Part shown: in pieces, positions 53,626 through 63,057 of the stretch | Layout of the letters: the number at the start of each line of letters is the position of its first letter | How positions within the stretch are numbered: the stretch's first letter is position 1 | Source of the DNA: Clostridia bacterium | Lineage (GTDB): Bacteria; Bacillota; Clostridia; Oscillospirales; CAG-272 | Direction: 5' to 3' | NCBI GenBank assembly: GCA_017556745.1 | Contig: JAFYMF010000044.1 | Coordinates: forward strand, 1-64,000 | Length of the DNA stretch: 64,000 bases | Translations under genes and position numbers: made by a program | Notes under the pieces: generated by a model | What the model was told of the DNA's origin: nothing | Databases searched by the model: none | What the model saw: the letters and a program-made list of their open reading frames with translations, nothing else

Positions 53626-55029
53626 TTATTCTTTTCCGTTCCAACAATAGGTGCACAGACACTCTTTGTCTATTCCAACAGAATCAAGCATATCGTCAAG
53701 TCTGTTATATACAAGAGAGGTAAAGTGAAGGTGTCTGCCAATCTCCTCTACCATTTCCTTGTAGCGAGATGAATCGGGATCAGAGTACTCAGCAAGTATC
53801 TCATCAGTGATTTCACCCTCACGCTCCGCAATAACTCTGCGCGCAATAAGATCGAGGTCGGATGTTGAACGTGAGAAATTAAGATATTTGCATCCGAAAA
53901 GAAGAGGCGGACAAGCGGGACGTACATGTACCTCTTTTGCACCCTCTGCATAGAGTATCTCTGCAGTTTCCTTCATCTGAGTACCTCTTACAATAGAGTC
54001 ATCGATAAGCATAAGACGTTTATCCTTGATAAGATCAACTATAGGAATTATCTTCATCTTTGCGATAAGCTCGCGGCTACTCTGCTTAGGAGGCATGAAC
54101 GATCTTGGCCATGTGGGAGTATACTTAACAAGAGGCCGTGAATATGGGACACCGCTCTCTGCCGCATAACCGATGGCATGAGCTATACCCGAGTCGGGAA
54201 CACCTGATATACTATCAGATCTCTCCTTGTCTGCTCTTGCCATTGCCGCTCCGCATCTGTATCTCATATCCTCAACGTTTACCCCCTCATAACAGGACGC
54301 GGGATAACCGAAATACACCCAAAGAAATGTACAGACCTTCTTCTTCTTTTCCGGAGGAAGGATATCCGTACAGCTGTCAGGGGTAATATATACTACCTCG
54401 CCGGGACCAAGCTCCTTGTAATCAATATACCCCAGATTAATATAAGCAAATGACTCAAAGGATGCACAGAATGCACCGTCCTTCTTACCGATCATAAGAG
54501 GAGTTCTGCCATGAAGATCTCTTGCTGCATAGATTCCTTCGGTAGTCATTACCAGCATAGACATCGAACCGTCGATCTTCTCCTGCGCAGCTCTGATCCC
54601 CGTGGGAATATCCTTTTCTCGGGTAATAAGAGTTGCCACAAGCTCTGTAGCATTTATCTCACCCTTGCTCATTTCAAGAAATGTAGCATTGCCTGTCTCA
54701 AACAGATCCTTTACCAATTCCTCGACATTATTGATTCTGCCAACGGTGGTTATTGCAAAATTACCGAAATGTGCACGAACCATAAGAGGCTGGGGTTCTG
54801 TGTCGGAAATACAGCCTATACCTATAGTACCGCTCATTTCCTCAATATCTCTCTCAAATTTGGTTCTGAAGGGTGAATTTGATATATTATGAATTGCACG
54901 CTGAAATTTGCCCTCCTCGCAGAGTACCATTCCACCTCTCTTAGTACCAAGGTGAGAATGATAGTCTACTCCGAAAAACAGATCAAGCGAACATTCTTCT
55001 CTCGATACAACGCCGAATATTCCGCCCAT
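53626..55029 (-). CDS. Amidophosphoribosyltransferase-like protein lacking the N-terminal cysteine nucleophile
   Basis: A 467-residue PurF-type protein with an Ntn-hydrolase domain (1-240) and a PRPP-binding domain (RLMLIDDSIVRGTQM). Canonical PurF begins with a Cys that becomes the N-terminal nucleophile; here the start reads MGGIFGVVSREECSLDLF, with Gly in that place. The in-frame codon before the ATG is TAA, so no Cys-bearing propeptide is possible. C-terminal Cys residues (ECLCTYC) may bind a [4Fe-4S] cluster as in Bacillus PurF. It may use ammonia or be a regulatory paralogue. No other purine gene is adjacent. Confidence 0.82.
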   Translation of the reverse strand: MGGIFGVVSREECSLDLFFGVDYHSHLGTKRGGMVLCEEGKFQRAIHNISNSPFRTKFERDIEEMSGTIGIGCISDTEPQPLMVRAHFGNFAITTVGRINNVEELVKDLFETGNATFLEMSKGEINATELVATLITREKDIPTGIRAAQEKIDGSMSMLVMTTEGIYAARDLHGRTPLMIGKKDGAFCASFESFAYINLGYIDYKELGPGEVVYITPDSCTDILPPEKKKKVCTFLWVYFGYPASCYEGVNVEDMRYRCGAAMARADKERSDSISGVPDSGIAHAIGYAAESGVPYSRPLVKYTPTWPRSFMPPKQSSRELIAKMKIIPIVDLIKDKRLMLIDDSIVRGTQMKETAEILYAEGAKEVHVRPACPPLLFGCKYLNFSRSTSDLDLIARRVIAEREGEITDEILAEYSDPDSSRYKEMVEEIGRHLHFTSLVYNRLDDMLDSVGIDKECLCTYCWNGKE

Positions 55030-55068
55030 TTATATTGTTCCTTTCCGTAATGTATGGTAACTGTATAT

Positions 55069-55097
55069 ATTATAGTCTTCCCAGTCTTCACTGTCAA
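55069..55097 (-). promoter_or_regulatory. Promoter of the PurF-like gene
   Basis: On the minus strand TTGACA (55097-55092), 17 nt, TATAAT (55074-55069). No PurR box is seen. Confidence 0.75.
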
Positions 55098-55124
55098 GCA
55101 AAAGGAAGCAGGAAACTATCGGAT

Positions 55125-55919
55125 TCACTTGTTATAATGAAGATCAGTACCTATAAAACCAACTTCCATAAACTCGTCATGGTTTCTTCTTACGATATAA
55201 TCAACATAAGTCTCGATCATTCTAGCGAAAAGAAGATATCCTGCAGGATTCATATGACCGCCAAGGAAGAATTTCTTTCTGAAGTCAAGGTCAAATCTTG
55301 GTGCGTAGGTAAAAAGATCTATCAGATAACAGTTGTCAAAGACCTCACAAAGCTTCGCAAGAAGATCCCTGTGTTCTTTCTTTAGTTCATCTCTTTCGGT
55401 CTTATCATCCTTGGGCATCGTCACAAGAAACATCTTAGCCCTGGGTTGTATCTCCTTATAGCGACTTATAATTGCGGCGTACTGTCCTGCAAATGTATGC
55501 CGATTATTGTTACGGTAATCAGTCGGATCCACATCGTCAATTGTACCGACAGGTGTGTGATCATTAATAATATCATTTACACCAAGTGCAAAAAAATATG
55601 CATCCGAACAGTATTTCTTATCCCAGAATCCGCGATAGTCTGCGTAGCCTTTAAGATATTCCTCTGCAGACATACCGCCGCAGGAGAAATTATATACTTT
55701 ACTTCCACAGTTTCTTCCGATATGTGAGATCCATGAATGCTCATACATATCGTGATAATTTTTGTTTCCGTTTTCATCTAAAGACTCAAATTCTCCCGAT
55801 GAGAGACTGTCTCCCACACAAGTAAAACTTCTGAATATAGCGCACATACCGCCGTCAGTCACCATATCGTCAAGGGGATTTCCGCTTTCAGCTCTATTTA
55901 CATATTCTTCAATATTCAT
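55125..55919 (-). CDS. SGNH/GDSL-family esterase
   Basis: A 264-residue protein. Block I TCVGDSLSSGE holds the nucleophile Ser, FALGVNDIINDH is the Asn block, and GGHMNPAGYLLFA holds the catalytic His. No signal peptide. It starts 16 bp after the GH5-like gene, with TGGAGA before the ATG at 55919, so it probably de-esterifies the same substrate. A longer reading overlapping the glycosidase gene is rejected. Confidence 0.87.
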   Translation of the reverse strand: MNIEEYVNRAESGNPLDDMVTDGGMCAIFRSFTCVGDSLSSGEFESLDENGNKNYHDMYEHSWISHIGRNCGSKVYNFSCGGMSAEEYLKGYADYRGFWDKKYCSDAYFFALGVNDIINDHTPVGTIDDVDPTDYRNNNRHTFAGQYAAIISRYKEIQPRAKMFLVTMPKDDKTERDELKKEHRDLLAKLCEVFDNCYLIDLFTYAPRFDLDFRKKFFLGGHMNPAGYLLFARMIETYVDYIVRRNHDEFMEVGFIGTDLHYNK

Positions 55920-55935
55920 AACTAGTCTCCATTCT

Positions 55936-57987
55936 TTATTCAGCCTGAATAAGGTAATAAACGGTAGGACATTTCTCGCCGAGGGTGAAGCTAAACCAGC
56001 CGTCATCTTCATACTTAACGGGAACTGTGCCAAGGAATACTCCCTCAGCATTTACTGCCCAGATAATAAGGTTCTTTCTTGGATTCTTTATTCTGATCTC
56101 AGCCTCAATAACCTCACAAATAATAGGTGCGGTACCAAAATCATCCATCTGCATAAACGGAGGAAGATCTTCTTCTGTCTGCTCAGGCGCAACCGACATC
56201 TTCATGTCGGTATTCTCCGCACGACCGACTGTGGTTATAAGGATAGAATCTGAATCTGCTATACCAAGCTCACTGTTAAGGGAGCTTGCCGCGATTACTG
56301 CATAATCGTTTTTGCAGGTGATCTCCATATCCTCGAGAGATATTTTTCCCTGAGAATCAAGGCGTCCGTATACACACTTTGTCATCGAGGTATCGATGGT
56401 ACCGTATTTTTTCTCCCAGCTTCTGTACATTTCACCTGTGTCAGAGGTTATCTCTCCAAGACTGAGGTCAACGAGAGGCACATCATCAGGTACTGTATTC
56501 TCAAACTCACCGTAGTAATCAACACCGATCTGAGAAAGCTCTGTTGCGGCGATAAAGGCCTTCTTCTTAGGAAGAGAAATAGACTCACCGGGTGCCTGAT
56601 CATTATCCTGTTCAAGCTCAGACACACCTACAACTATCTTATTGTTCGCAGGACGAACATCACCGCGGCGGGTAATGAGAGACGCGTGGTAGAAAAGGCC
56701 GAATTTGGCAGGATCATTCCAGGTAGAGAAAATACCCTCTCTGTAACCGACGTTACCGATTGTGTCTCCGCTTATCTCCTTACCGAGAATATGCATATGC
56801 TCAAGATTAGAGGTGTAAGCATAAGTATGGATGGTATAACCGGCCCAGTTCTGAAGCTGTCCGAGAGCTGCCATAAGTACAGAACTCTCCGCACGGTACA
56901 TATTGGGGAATGTAAGATCCCATTCCGAGGTAAACATGGGCTTGCCGAAGCGGCGCATTCTGGCATTGCGCATAGCGCCCCACTCAGGCTGCTCGTGAAG
57001 ACTCAAGTCACGTGAGTAACGCTTACCGGGCCCCCAGTTCATAAAACGAACGTTAAGATGTGAATCGGCAAAATCACCTATATGCTGAGCAGCCTTACAC
57101 TGAACGTATTTCCATGAGAAGTTAGGACCGGTACAGGGAATCTTAACACCAAGCTCACGCATATAATCTATCATTCCGCCGTAGTATTTTTCCTGTACTT
57201 CTATCTTGTATTCAACAAGGGGCTCAACTCCGCGATCGTTAAGGTCGACTGAGTCAACATCAAGCTCAGGAGCATTTACACTGCACCACTCTCTGAACAT
57301 TTCTCTGAACTCGGATGCATAAGGTTCAACCGCAATGGGGCTGCCAAAGCAACCGAAAAGGCAAACCTCGTTGACCACGTCGGTCAGAGCAAAAACCGGA
57401 TCGTCTTTATACTTAAGACCGGTGTAGGGATTCTCGTGTTCCCAAAGAGTACGGATATATCCCTTTTGAAGCTCGATCAGCTTCTCGTCAAAGAGACAAT
57501 AAGGAGCAGCTCTGTCACCGAGAGCAACAGAGTTGCGAACCCCGTCCGCCTCCTTAAACTTTCTGTATGTCATCATGTCAAGGTATACATATATACCTTC
57601 TTTTTTAAGACAATATATAAGATAATCTAGTCTGTCAAAGGACTCCGGATCATAAGTAGTAGTATCCTTCATACGACGGCCCTTGGTAAACTGATAAATA
57701 TTGGGAGTTGCCCATTCAGAATCCATCTGATGAAGTCTTACTATATTACATCCGTATGCAGCAAGACGCTTTGCCAATTTTTCGGCGTATGGCTTTTCAG
57801 GGAAGTTTGCTCCGCCGTTAAGATTAGTACCCCAAAAACGCACCGGTGTACCATCTTCAAAACAAAATTCGTCACCGTTTACCTTAAGAAAACCGTGTTT
57901 ACCGGCAGGCTTCTCATCTTCGAAAATATATGATATATCAAGAGGGGCCGAGTCGGGATACGCGGGAAAAGGAATATATTTTTTCAT
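55936..57987 (-). CDS. GH5-like glycoside hydrolase
   Basis: A 683-residue cytosolic protein. It has a short beta N-terminus (GFLKVNGDEFCFEDGTPVRF then WGTNLNGG), a TIM barrel with the clan GH-A catalytic pair (acid/base Glu in TDVVNEVCLF; nucleophile Glu in PMFTSEWDLTFP) and a C-terminal beta domain. The family is cellulase/mannanase-like, with intracellular location implying action on imported oligosaccharides. Followed directly by an SGNH esterase gene. The substrate is unknown. Confidence 0.82.
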   Translation of the reverse strand: MKKYIPFPAYPDSAPLDISYIFEDEKPAGKHGFLKVNGDEFCFEDGTPVRFWGTNLNGGANFPEKPYAEKLAKRLAAYGCNIVRLHQMDSEWATPNIYQFTKGRRMKDTTTYDPESFDRLDYLIYCLKKEGIYVYLDMMTYRKFKEADGVRNSVALGDRAAPYCLFDEKLIELQKGYIRTLWEHENPYTGLKYKDDPVFALTDVVNEVCLFGCFGSPIAVEPYASEFREMFREWCSVNAPELDVDSVDLNDRGVEPLVEYKIEVQEKYYGGMIDYMRELGVKIPCTGPNFSWKYVQCKAAQHIGDFADSHLNVRFMNWGPGKRYSRDLSLHEQPEWGAMRNARMRRFGKPMFTSEWDLTFPNMYRAESSVLMAALGQLQNWAGYTIHTYAYTSNLEHMHILGKEISGDTIGNVGYREGIFSTWNDPAKFGLFYHASLITRRGDVRPANNKIVVGVSELEQDNDQAPGESISLPKKKAFIAATELSQIGVDYYGEFENTVPDDVPLVDLSLGEITSDTGEMYRSWEKKYGTIDTSMTKCVYGRLDSQGKISLEDMEITCKNDYAVIAASSLNSELGIADSDSILITTVGRAENTDMKMSVAPEQTEEDLPPFMQMDDFGTAPIICEVIEAEIRIKNPRKNLIIWAVNAEGVFLGTVPVKYEDDGWFSFTLGEKCPTVYYLIQAE

Positions 57988-58022
57988 CTCTCTGTGCCTT
58001 GTCCTTTATGCTTGATGATATA

Positions 58023-58051
58023 ATTTTACCACAACTCATATCTAAAATCAA
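58023..58051 (-). promoter_or_regulatory. Promoter of the GH5-SGNH unit
   Basis: On the minus strand TTGATT (58051-58046), 17 nt, TAAAAT (58028-58023). Confidence 0.65.
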
Positions 58052-58138
58052 TCTACTTTTAATATATCAACTATCAATCCAAAAAATATTTCATCATACA
58101 TGTCATAAATATTCACTCTCCATATATACAACAAAACA

Positions 58139-58166
58139 CCGAGGTATCCACATGAATACCTCGGTA
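58139..58166 (-). terminator. Terminator of the sugar isomerase gene
   Basis: ACCGAGGTAT, loop CCACATGA, ATACCTCGGT with a T-rich tail on the minus strand. Confidence 0.75.
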
Positions 58167-58222
58167 TCTTCATATTATTCGGTTCTCTAGTGCGAAGGGG
58201 ATGCAGATGTAATTCTTCTTAA

Positions 58223-58984
58223 TTACTTGCAGCCCATTGCCTTGAGATTGTTATAGCTTCTTCTCAGACAATCGAAAGGATCATCGTCGTAGCAATTATC
58301 CTGCTCAACAAGCATATAGTCAGTACCTGCAGCCTCTGCCGCGAGAAGAATAGATTCAAAATCAAGGTTACCCTCACCAACGGGAGCCATTCTTGTCTCT
58401 CTGCCGTAAGGAATAAGATCCTTGAGATGGATACAGGGACAACGTCCGGAGAACTTCTTGATCCACTCTGCGGGGTTACCTCCACCAACCTGAACCCAAT
58501 ATGTATCAACAGTAAAACCAAGCTCGTTCGGTGCAAAATCCTCAGAGAGACACTGGAAATATGTTTTGCCTTCCTTGTTCTTCATAAACTCATTGTTGTG
58601 GTTGTGATACATAAGGTATCCGCCGTTTGCCGCGATAGTCTTGGCAGGCTGAAGGAAATTCTCAACAAACTTCTCATAGCTTCCCTCTTCTTCGAGAGCG
58701 TAGGGCATCATACCGATACCTATATACTTACAGTCAAACTTCTTGTGATCGGCAACAACCGCTTCAGTCTCGGTTCTGATCTTCTCGGGGTTAATGTGAG
58801 TGATAACACAGCGAAGGCCGTTAGCCTTAAGCTGCTCGTCAAGCCATTCGGGCTCGTATGCACATACGCCGGATGCCTGAATGGTAGTATAACCGATATC
58901 TGCTATCTTCTTCAGTGTTTCACTGAAATCCTCAAGATTTGTTGCGAACTTACGCACTGTAAAAAGCTGTGCTCCTAATACCAT
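58223..58984 (-). CDS. Sugar phosphate isomerase/epimerase (AP endonuclease 2-like TIM barrel)
   Basis: A 253-residue TIM barrel. LGAQLFTVRKFATNLEDFSE, GYLMYHNHNNEF, LGFTVDTYWVQVGGGNP, IHLKD and YMLVEQDNCYDDD carry the metal-binding His, Asp and Glu of the xylose isomerase-like family (YcjR/IolE-type). It interconverts sugars or inositols. Divergent from the AraC regulator gene with adjacent promoters, which suggests it is that regulator's target. Confidence 0.87.
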   Translation of the reverse strand: MVLGAQLFTVRKFATNLEDFSETLKKIADIGYTTIQASGVCAYEPEWLDEQLKANGLRCVITHINPEKIRTETEAVVADHKKFDCKYIGIGMMPYALEEEGSYEKFVENFLQPAKTIAANGGYLMYHNHNNEFMKNKEGKTYFQCLSEDFAPNELGFTVDTYWVQVGGGNPAEWIKKFSGRCPCIHLKDLIPYGRETRMAPVGEGNLDFESILLAAEAAGTDYMLVEQDNCYDDDPFDCLRRSYNNLKAMGCK

Positions 58985-59036
58985 GGTATTTTCCTTTCTG
59001 CGGTTTCAAACCGATTCTAAAAATTTCATTTACTCC

Positions 59037-59065
59037 ATTATAGTTTACGAATGTACATAAATCAA
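59037..59065 (-). promoter_or_regulatory. Promoter of the sugar isomerase gene
   Basis: On the minus strand TTGATT (59065-59060), 17 nt, TATAAT (59042-59037). Confidence 0.7.
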
Positions 59066-59079
59066 TTGCATTTTCAAGC

Positions 59080-59091
59080 GCAATATATTGC
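59080..59091. promoter_or_regulatory. Palindromic operator candidate for the AraC regulator
   Basis: GCAATATATTGC is a perfect 12 bp palindrome between the divergent promoters, overlapping the -35 box of the araC-type gene; a related TTGCA element lies at 59066-59070. Confidence 0.45.
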
Positions 59092-59116
59092 AAATAAAAG
59101 CATTGTGTATTATAAT
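59088..59116 (+). promoter_or_regulatory. Promoter of the AraC-family regulator gene
   Basis: TTGCAA (59088-59093), 17 nt, TATAAT (59111-59116). Confidence 0.7.
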
Positions 59117-59145
59117 ATATATATTAACTGCAAAGGACATATTAT

Positions 59146-59973
59146 ATGCAAACACTTTACTCATATAAGAATGAGGGTATTGAGATCGCCCACAGAATAA
59201 CATCCCACCTTACACAAAGAGACACAAAATATCATTCTCATAATAACCTGTACGAAGTCTTCTGTTTTGTGGATGGAGAGGCAGAATATATCGTCGAGGA
59301 CAGTGTTTATCCCCTGAAACCCGGATATCTGCTGATAATGCGCCCCGGCGAAAGACACAAGATAAAAATTCATACAGAAAAAGGTTATGAAAGATTCTTC
59401 ATCAACTTTTCGGAAAATATACTTTCTTCATATAATCTGGAAAAGCACTTTTTATTTCCTTTTACCGACCGTAATATAGGAAAGAAAAATTTATATTTTC
59501 CAACCGAATTTCCACAGTTTACTCCTAAAGATATTTTCAGCAGAATGTGCCTTTACAGTGACTGTTCACAAGAAAAACGGATCTCTGCATATCTCTATAT
59601 TCTGCTCGAGGGAATATACAATGCTTTCATAGGAAAAAGGCATTCCGATGAAAGTACTCATTACACTGCGGAAAGAATGATAATGTACATAAGCGAACAC
59701 CTTTCCGAAGATCTCTCCCTCGCCTCACTCAGTGAAAAGTTTTTTCTCAGTCCATCACAGATAAATAGAATATTCAAGAAGAGCGCAGGAGTCCCGATTG
59801 GTGAATATATTCTAACCAAACGTCTAACCGCCGCAGAGGATCTTCTACGTAACGGAACCTCCGCCCTTGATGCTTGTCAGAAATGCGGGTTCAGAGACTA
59901 CTCTGCTTTCTACCGATCGTATCGTAAGCGAGTGGGAAGGTGCCCACGTGACGATATGACTGATATCATTTAA
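59146..59973 (+). CDS. AraC-family transcriptional regulator
   Basis: A 275-residue protein. Residues 20-110 form a cupin sensor (KYHSHNNLYEVFCFVDGEAE, YPLKPGYLLIMRPGERHKI). Residues 175-270 hold two helix-turn-helices (LSLASLSEKFFLSPSQINRI, then ALDACQKCGFRDYSAFYRSY). It probably senses a sugar and activates the divergent isomerase gene, perhaps also the GH5-SGNH unit. AAAGGACAT precedes the ATG. Confidence 0.92.
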   Translation: MQTLYSYKNEGIEIAHRITSHLTQRDTKYHSHNNLYEVFCFVDGEAEYIVEDSVYPLKPGYLLIMRPGERHKIKIHTEKGYERFFINFSENILSSYNLEKHFLFPFTDRNIGKKNLYFPTEFPQFTPKDIFSRMCLYSDCSQEKRISAYLYILLEGIYNAFIGKRHSDESTHYTAERMIMYISEHLSEDLSLASLSEKFFLSPSQINRIFKKSAGVPIGEYILTKRLTAAEDLLRNGTSALDACQKCGFRDYSAFYRSYRKRVGRCPRDDMTDII

Positions 59974-60026
59974 TAACAAAACTGATTACATCATCTCATA
60001 AACCAATATATTTTATTTATAAAAGC

Positions 60027-60063
60027 CAAAATTGCCGTTTGCGATTTGCAAACGGCAATTTTT
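60027..60063 (-). terminator. Terminator between AraC and the 974-residue protein gene
   Basis: AAAATTGCCGTTTGC, loop GATTT, GCAAACGGCAATTTT between A and T tracts; bidirectional. Confidence 0.9.
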
Positions 60064-60070
60064 CATATAT

Positions 60071-62995
60071 TTAAATATACATTCTGCTGATTATCATCAT
60101 TGGAAGATACCAGAGAAGCTGATAAAGACCGGAGAATACCGATGTCATATTTGAACCGTTTCCGGTAATGATTATGAGAGAAGATATAATCGCACCGAGA
60201 AGAGCGGATATTATCTTGACTGCCGTATTCGTACCGATAACATGACGAACCTTGTCACAAAGGAGTATAGAAGTGAGGAGTGAACGTGCACCGCCTCTTG
60301 CTATTATTCCGCTGTTAACATGAGCCTCTTCCTCGGGAACAGCCTTCTTAACGTTTCTTCTGATAACCTTAACAGGATATCGGTTCTGAGGCATCTTACT
60401 CTTAAGCATCTCTTCTGTGATGTTCGGGTCTGTTGAATTAACTGCAAGACAAATTCCTGCACCGTCAAGTTCTGTAGCTATATCATCAAAATCATGCTCA
60501 AGTGCATAACTGATATATATTTTTGCTGCTGCGGACTTTTCGGTAGCAAGATACATCACGCTGATACTATCATCATCGTAAAGACCGATTTCTGCCTTTT
60601 CCTCGGGAATCACAATTCCGTGAGATTCAATATATTCACGGGAGCCGGCATAGAAAACCTCACCGTCAACTTTTGATTTGATACCAAAATCTGCAATTTC
60701 CTCATATTCCACATTATCGGAATGTCCAAGCTCACCTGCAGCAACTCTGAATACATCACCAAGGAGACCGCCGAGACCATTGAAAATACTTGCAGTATTA
60801 TAGATAACCTTGTCTATACGGTTGTCGCCGTACATCTTGACACTGCGTACCTTTACACCGTAACGGTCAAATACCTCATCATCATCAAATGCAATAATCG
60901 CGGTAGATGCAAATTCGTCAAGTGCATCTTCGCCGATAATAGCACCGTCGTTTACGTACGCCGCTCTCTCTGCACGGTAGAAAGGAACACTGTACGCATA
61001 AAGGATAGTTGCAGGAACACAGAACATAAAGGTTGAAACGCAACCTGACAGTGCACTTACCCAACTTCCGTCTTTAACAACAGAAATGATCATCATTATT
61101 GCCGCCGCAACAAAAGGAATGAGTATACCTATTATTACACGATTACCGTAGTAAGGTTCTCTTTCGCTACGAGAAACAAATCCATCGACAAAAGAAACCT
61201 TTTCAAGATCCGCAACAGTTGAATACTCGTCGATATACTCGCTGAATACGCTTCTTTCAGCAACCATATCCTCCTCGGATTTGAGGGTAAGCGCATATTT
61301 CATCTTCTTAGCAGAAACTATATTAAAACTGAGTATCTCTCTACGAAGATTAAAGAACTCATAGAAGGATGTAAGCACTGCAATAAGCGCTACAGGAAAT
61401 CCCATGAGATGAGCACCGTCTGAAACTCTGAATACACAAAGCACGATAGTATAAAGCAAAGCCACAATTCCTGCTGCAGACAGCAAACTGTCCGGGGTAG
61501 GTCTAAGTGAGAATAGTCGACCGAGTCCGGGGAAGAAATTGCGGTACATTACGGCAATTACAAAGAGCAAAAGCTGAAGCTCTACCATATAGTACACTAT
61601 AGGGTACACAGAAACATTGAAAGGTCCGGAAAGTTCAATTCCAAAAAGAGAAATATTCTCAAACAGGAAAAGTCCAACCGCGAGTATAAAGGTTGCTATC
61701 ATCTTAAAGATTATTCCGGAATATGCTTTTCTGTAATCATCCTGGATCTCTCTGTTCTGAGAGGAATGTACATACTCAGTAAATCTCACCTCATCTGCGG
61801 AAGGAGCGGAAATTCGTCTTGCTTCATCGCTCTTACGTTCCATACGCTGCGAAAGCTTTGAAACTGCATCTATACCTACGGTTTTAGCAAGCTCATCTTC
61901 AAGGCCGAGAGCAAGCATCAGATTTATATCTGTTTCATCAAATGTGTCGCTCTCCGCCCGCTGAATGTTACTCTCTATTCCTGCACCGGTATATTCTTCT
62001 GTAGCAGGTGTCTCCTCGACAGCAGGTTCATCAATAGGAGCGGAAGCCTGTGAGGAAGAGAGCATTTTTATATATTCAGCAATCGCCTCATCGGTAGTCA
62101 GCTCTCTATCTGCCTCTTCGGTCCCTTCAGCCTCTTCAAGTACTTGAACCTCTTCAACAACTTGAGCTTCTTCTACATTCTCAGCCTCAACAATCTGCTC
62201 ATCATCTATTATAACAGTTTCCGCCTCTTCAAAAGCAGTATCCTCAAGAGCCCCCTCTTCGATCACGTCCGAAGCATATTCCTCTTCTTCAGAATATGCT
62301 TCATCTGCTTCATCGAAAACAAGTTCTTCATCTTCAGAATCAATGATTTCTTCTTCCTCGGTCACTTCATCTTCATTGGTAGCCAAGGAAAAATCACCTG
62401 TCATCTCAAGCTCATCAAAGGAAATATTTCCGTCAATCTGCTCAGGCTCAGGAATGATTTCTTCTGCATAATCTGTCAGCTCATCATCTATGAACTCTTC
62501 AGAAACCTCAGGCTCCGCAGACTCACTTGAAGGCATATCATACTCTTCGACCTGAGTTTCCTCTGCTGCTGAAATCTCCGTTTCATCGACTATCACTGTA
62601 GGTTCGGACACCTCGGGAGACAACTCCTCGGGTATACTCTTACAGATAAGCTCTACACCGTTTCTGACATGTGATTTAATTTTAAATCTCATGCTTCGCA
62701 CAGGAGCAGGAGAATCGTCAAGATCACTGTATTCATCAGTTTCGGCATCGGCATCAATGTTATCATAAGCAGGAGTATCCATTACCGGAATATCTTCAGT
62801 TTCGAATACCTCGCCTTCAGAGATATACTTTTTGAGTAATGCCTCGATCTCGGGATCATTATCCACAACAGATGAAGATTCTGCAGTCTCGGAAGAACCT
62901 ACTTCTGACAATCCTCGAAGAAGCTCATCAATAGACATATCGTCATTCTTATCATAAGAATTATCCTTCATTCTGCTGTTATCTTTCTTTTTCAT
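60071..62995 (-). CDS. Large acidic membrane protein resembling a catalytically degenerate P-type ATPase
   Basis: 974 residues. Residues 1-400 are extremely acidic and low-complexity (Glu/Asp/Ser/Ala-rich). Residues 428-670 contain about six membrane helices. The last of them has FMFCVPATILYAYSVPF, where P1B ATPases have the Cys-Pro membrane motif, and GAIIGEDALDEFASTAIIAF follows as in their cytosolic entry. The phosphorylation motif expected next (DKTGT) reads FDDDEVF (703-709). DFGIKSKVDGEVFYAGSREY (769-788) matches the nucleotide-domain strand pattern GxxxxxVDGxxxxxGN. The TGDN motif reads NSTDPN and the TGDGxND hinge is absent. Two more C-terminal helices follow. So the fold seems kept while catalysis is lost. 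No ribosome-binding site is evident. Confidence 0.65.
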   Translation of the reverse strand: MKKKDNSRMKDNSYDKNDDMSIDELLRGLSEVGSSETAESSSVVDNDPEIEALLKKYISEGEVFETEDIPVMDTPAYDNIDADAETDEYSDLDDSPAPVRSMRFKIKSHVRNGVELICKSIPEELSPEVSEPTVIVDETEISAAEETQVEEYDMPSSESAEPEVSEEFIDDELTDYAEEIIPEPEQIDGNISFDELEMTGDFSLATNEDEVTEEEEIIDSEDEELVFDEADEAYSEEEEYASDVIEEGALEDTAFEEAETVIIDDEQIVEAENVEEAQVVEEVQVLEEAEGTEEADRELTTDEAIAEYIKMLSSSQASAPIDEPAVEETPATEEYTGAGIESNIQRAESDTFDETDINLMLALGLEDELAKTVGIDAVSKLSQRMERKSDEARRISAPSADEVRFTEYVHSSQNREIQDDYRKAYSGIIFKMIATFILAVGLFLFENISLFGIELSGPFNVSVYPIVYYMVELQLLLFVIAVMYRNFFPGLGRLFSLRPTPDSLLSAAGIVALLYTIVLCVFRVSDGAHLMGFPVALIAVLTSFYEFFNLRREILSFNIVSAKKMKYALTLKSEEDMVAERSVFSEYIDEYSTVADLEKVSFVDGFVSRSEREPYYGNRVIIGILIPFVAAAIMMIISVVKDGSWVSALSGCVSTFMFCVPATILYAYSVPFYRAERAAYVNDGAIIGEDALDEFASTAIIAFDDDEVFDRYGVKVRSVKMYGDNRIDKVIYNTASIFNGLGGLLGDVFRVAAGELGHSDNVEYEEIADFGIKSKVDGEVFYAGSREYIESHGIVIPEEKAEIGLYDDDSISVMYLATEKSAAAKIYISYALEHDFDDIATELDGAGICLAVNSTDPNITEEMLKSKMPQNRYPVKVIRRNVKKAVPEEEAHVNSGIIARGGARSLLTSILLCDKVRHVIGTNTAVKIISALLGAIISSLIIITGNGSNMTSVFSGLYQLLWYLPMMIISRMYI

Positions 62996-63057
62996 TTAGA
63001 TTAAGCGCCGCGATAACGCGGTTTTCCTCCATCAAAAGATATTTAACAATCGTAAGT

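Noticed and set aside
55919..56051. 44-codon N-terminal extension of the SGNH esterase
   Set aside because: It overlaps the end of the GH5-like gene and has no ribosome-binding site, while ATG 55919 has TGGAGA at normal spacing.
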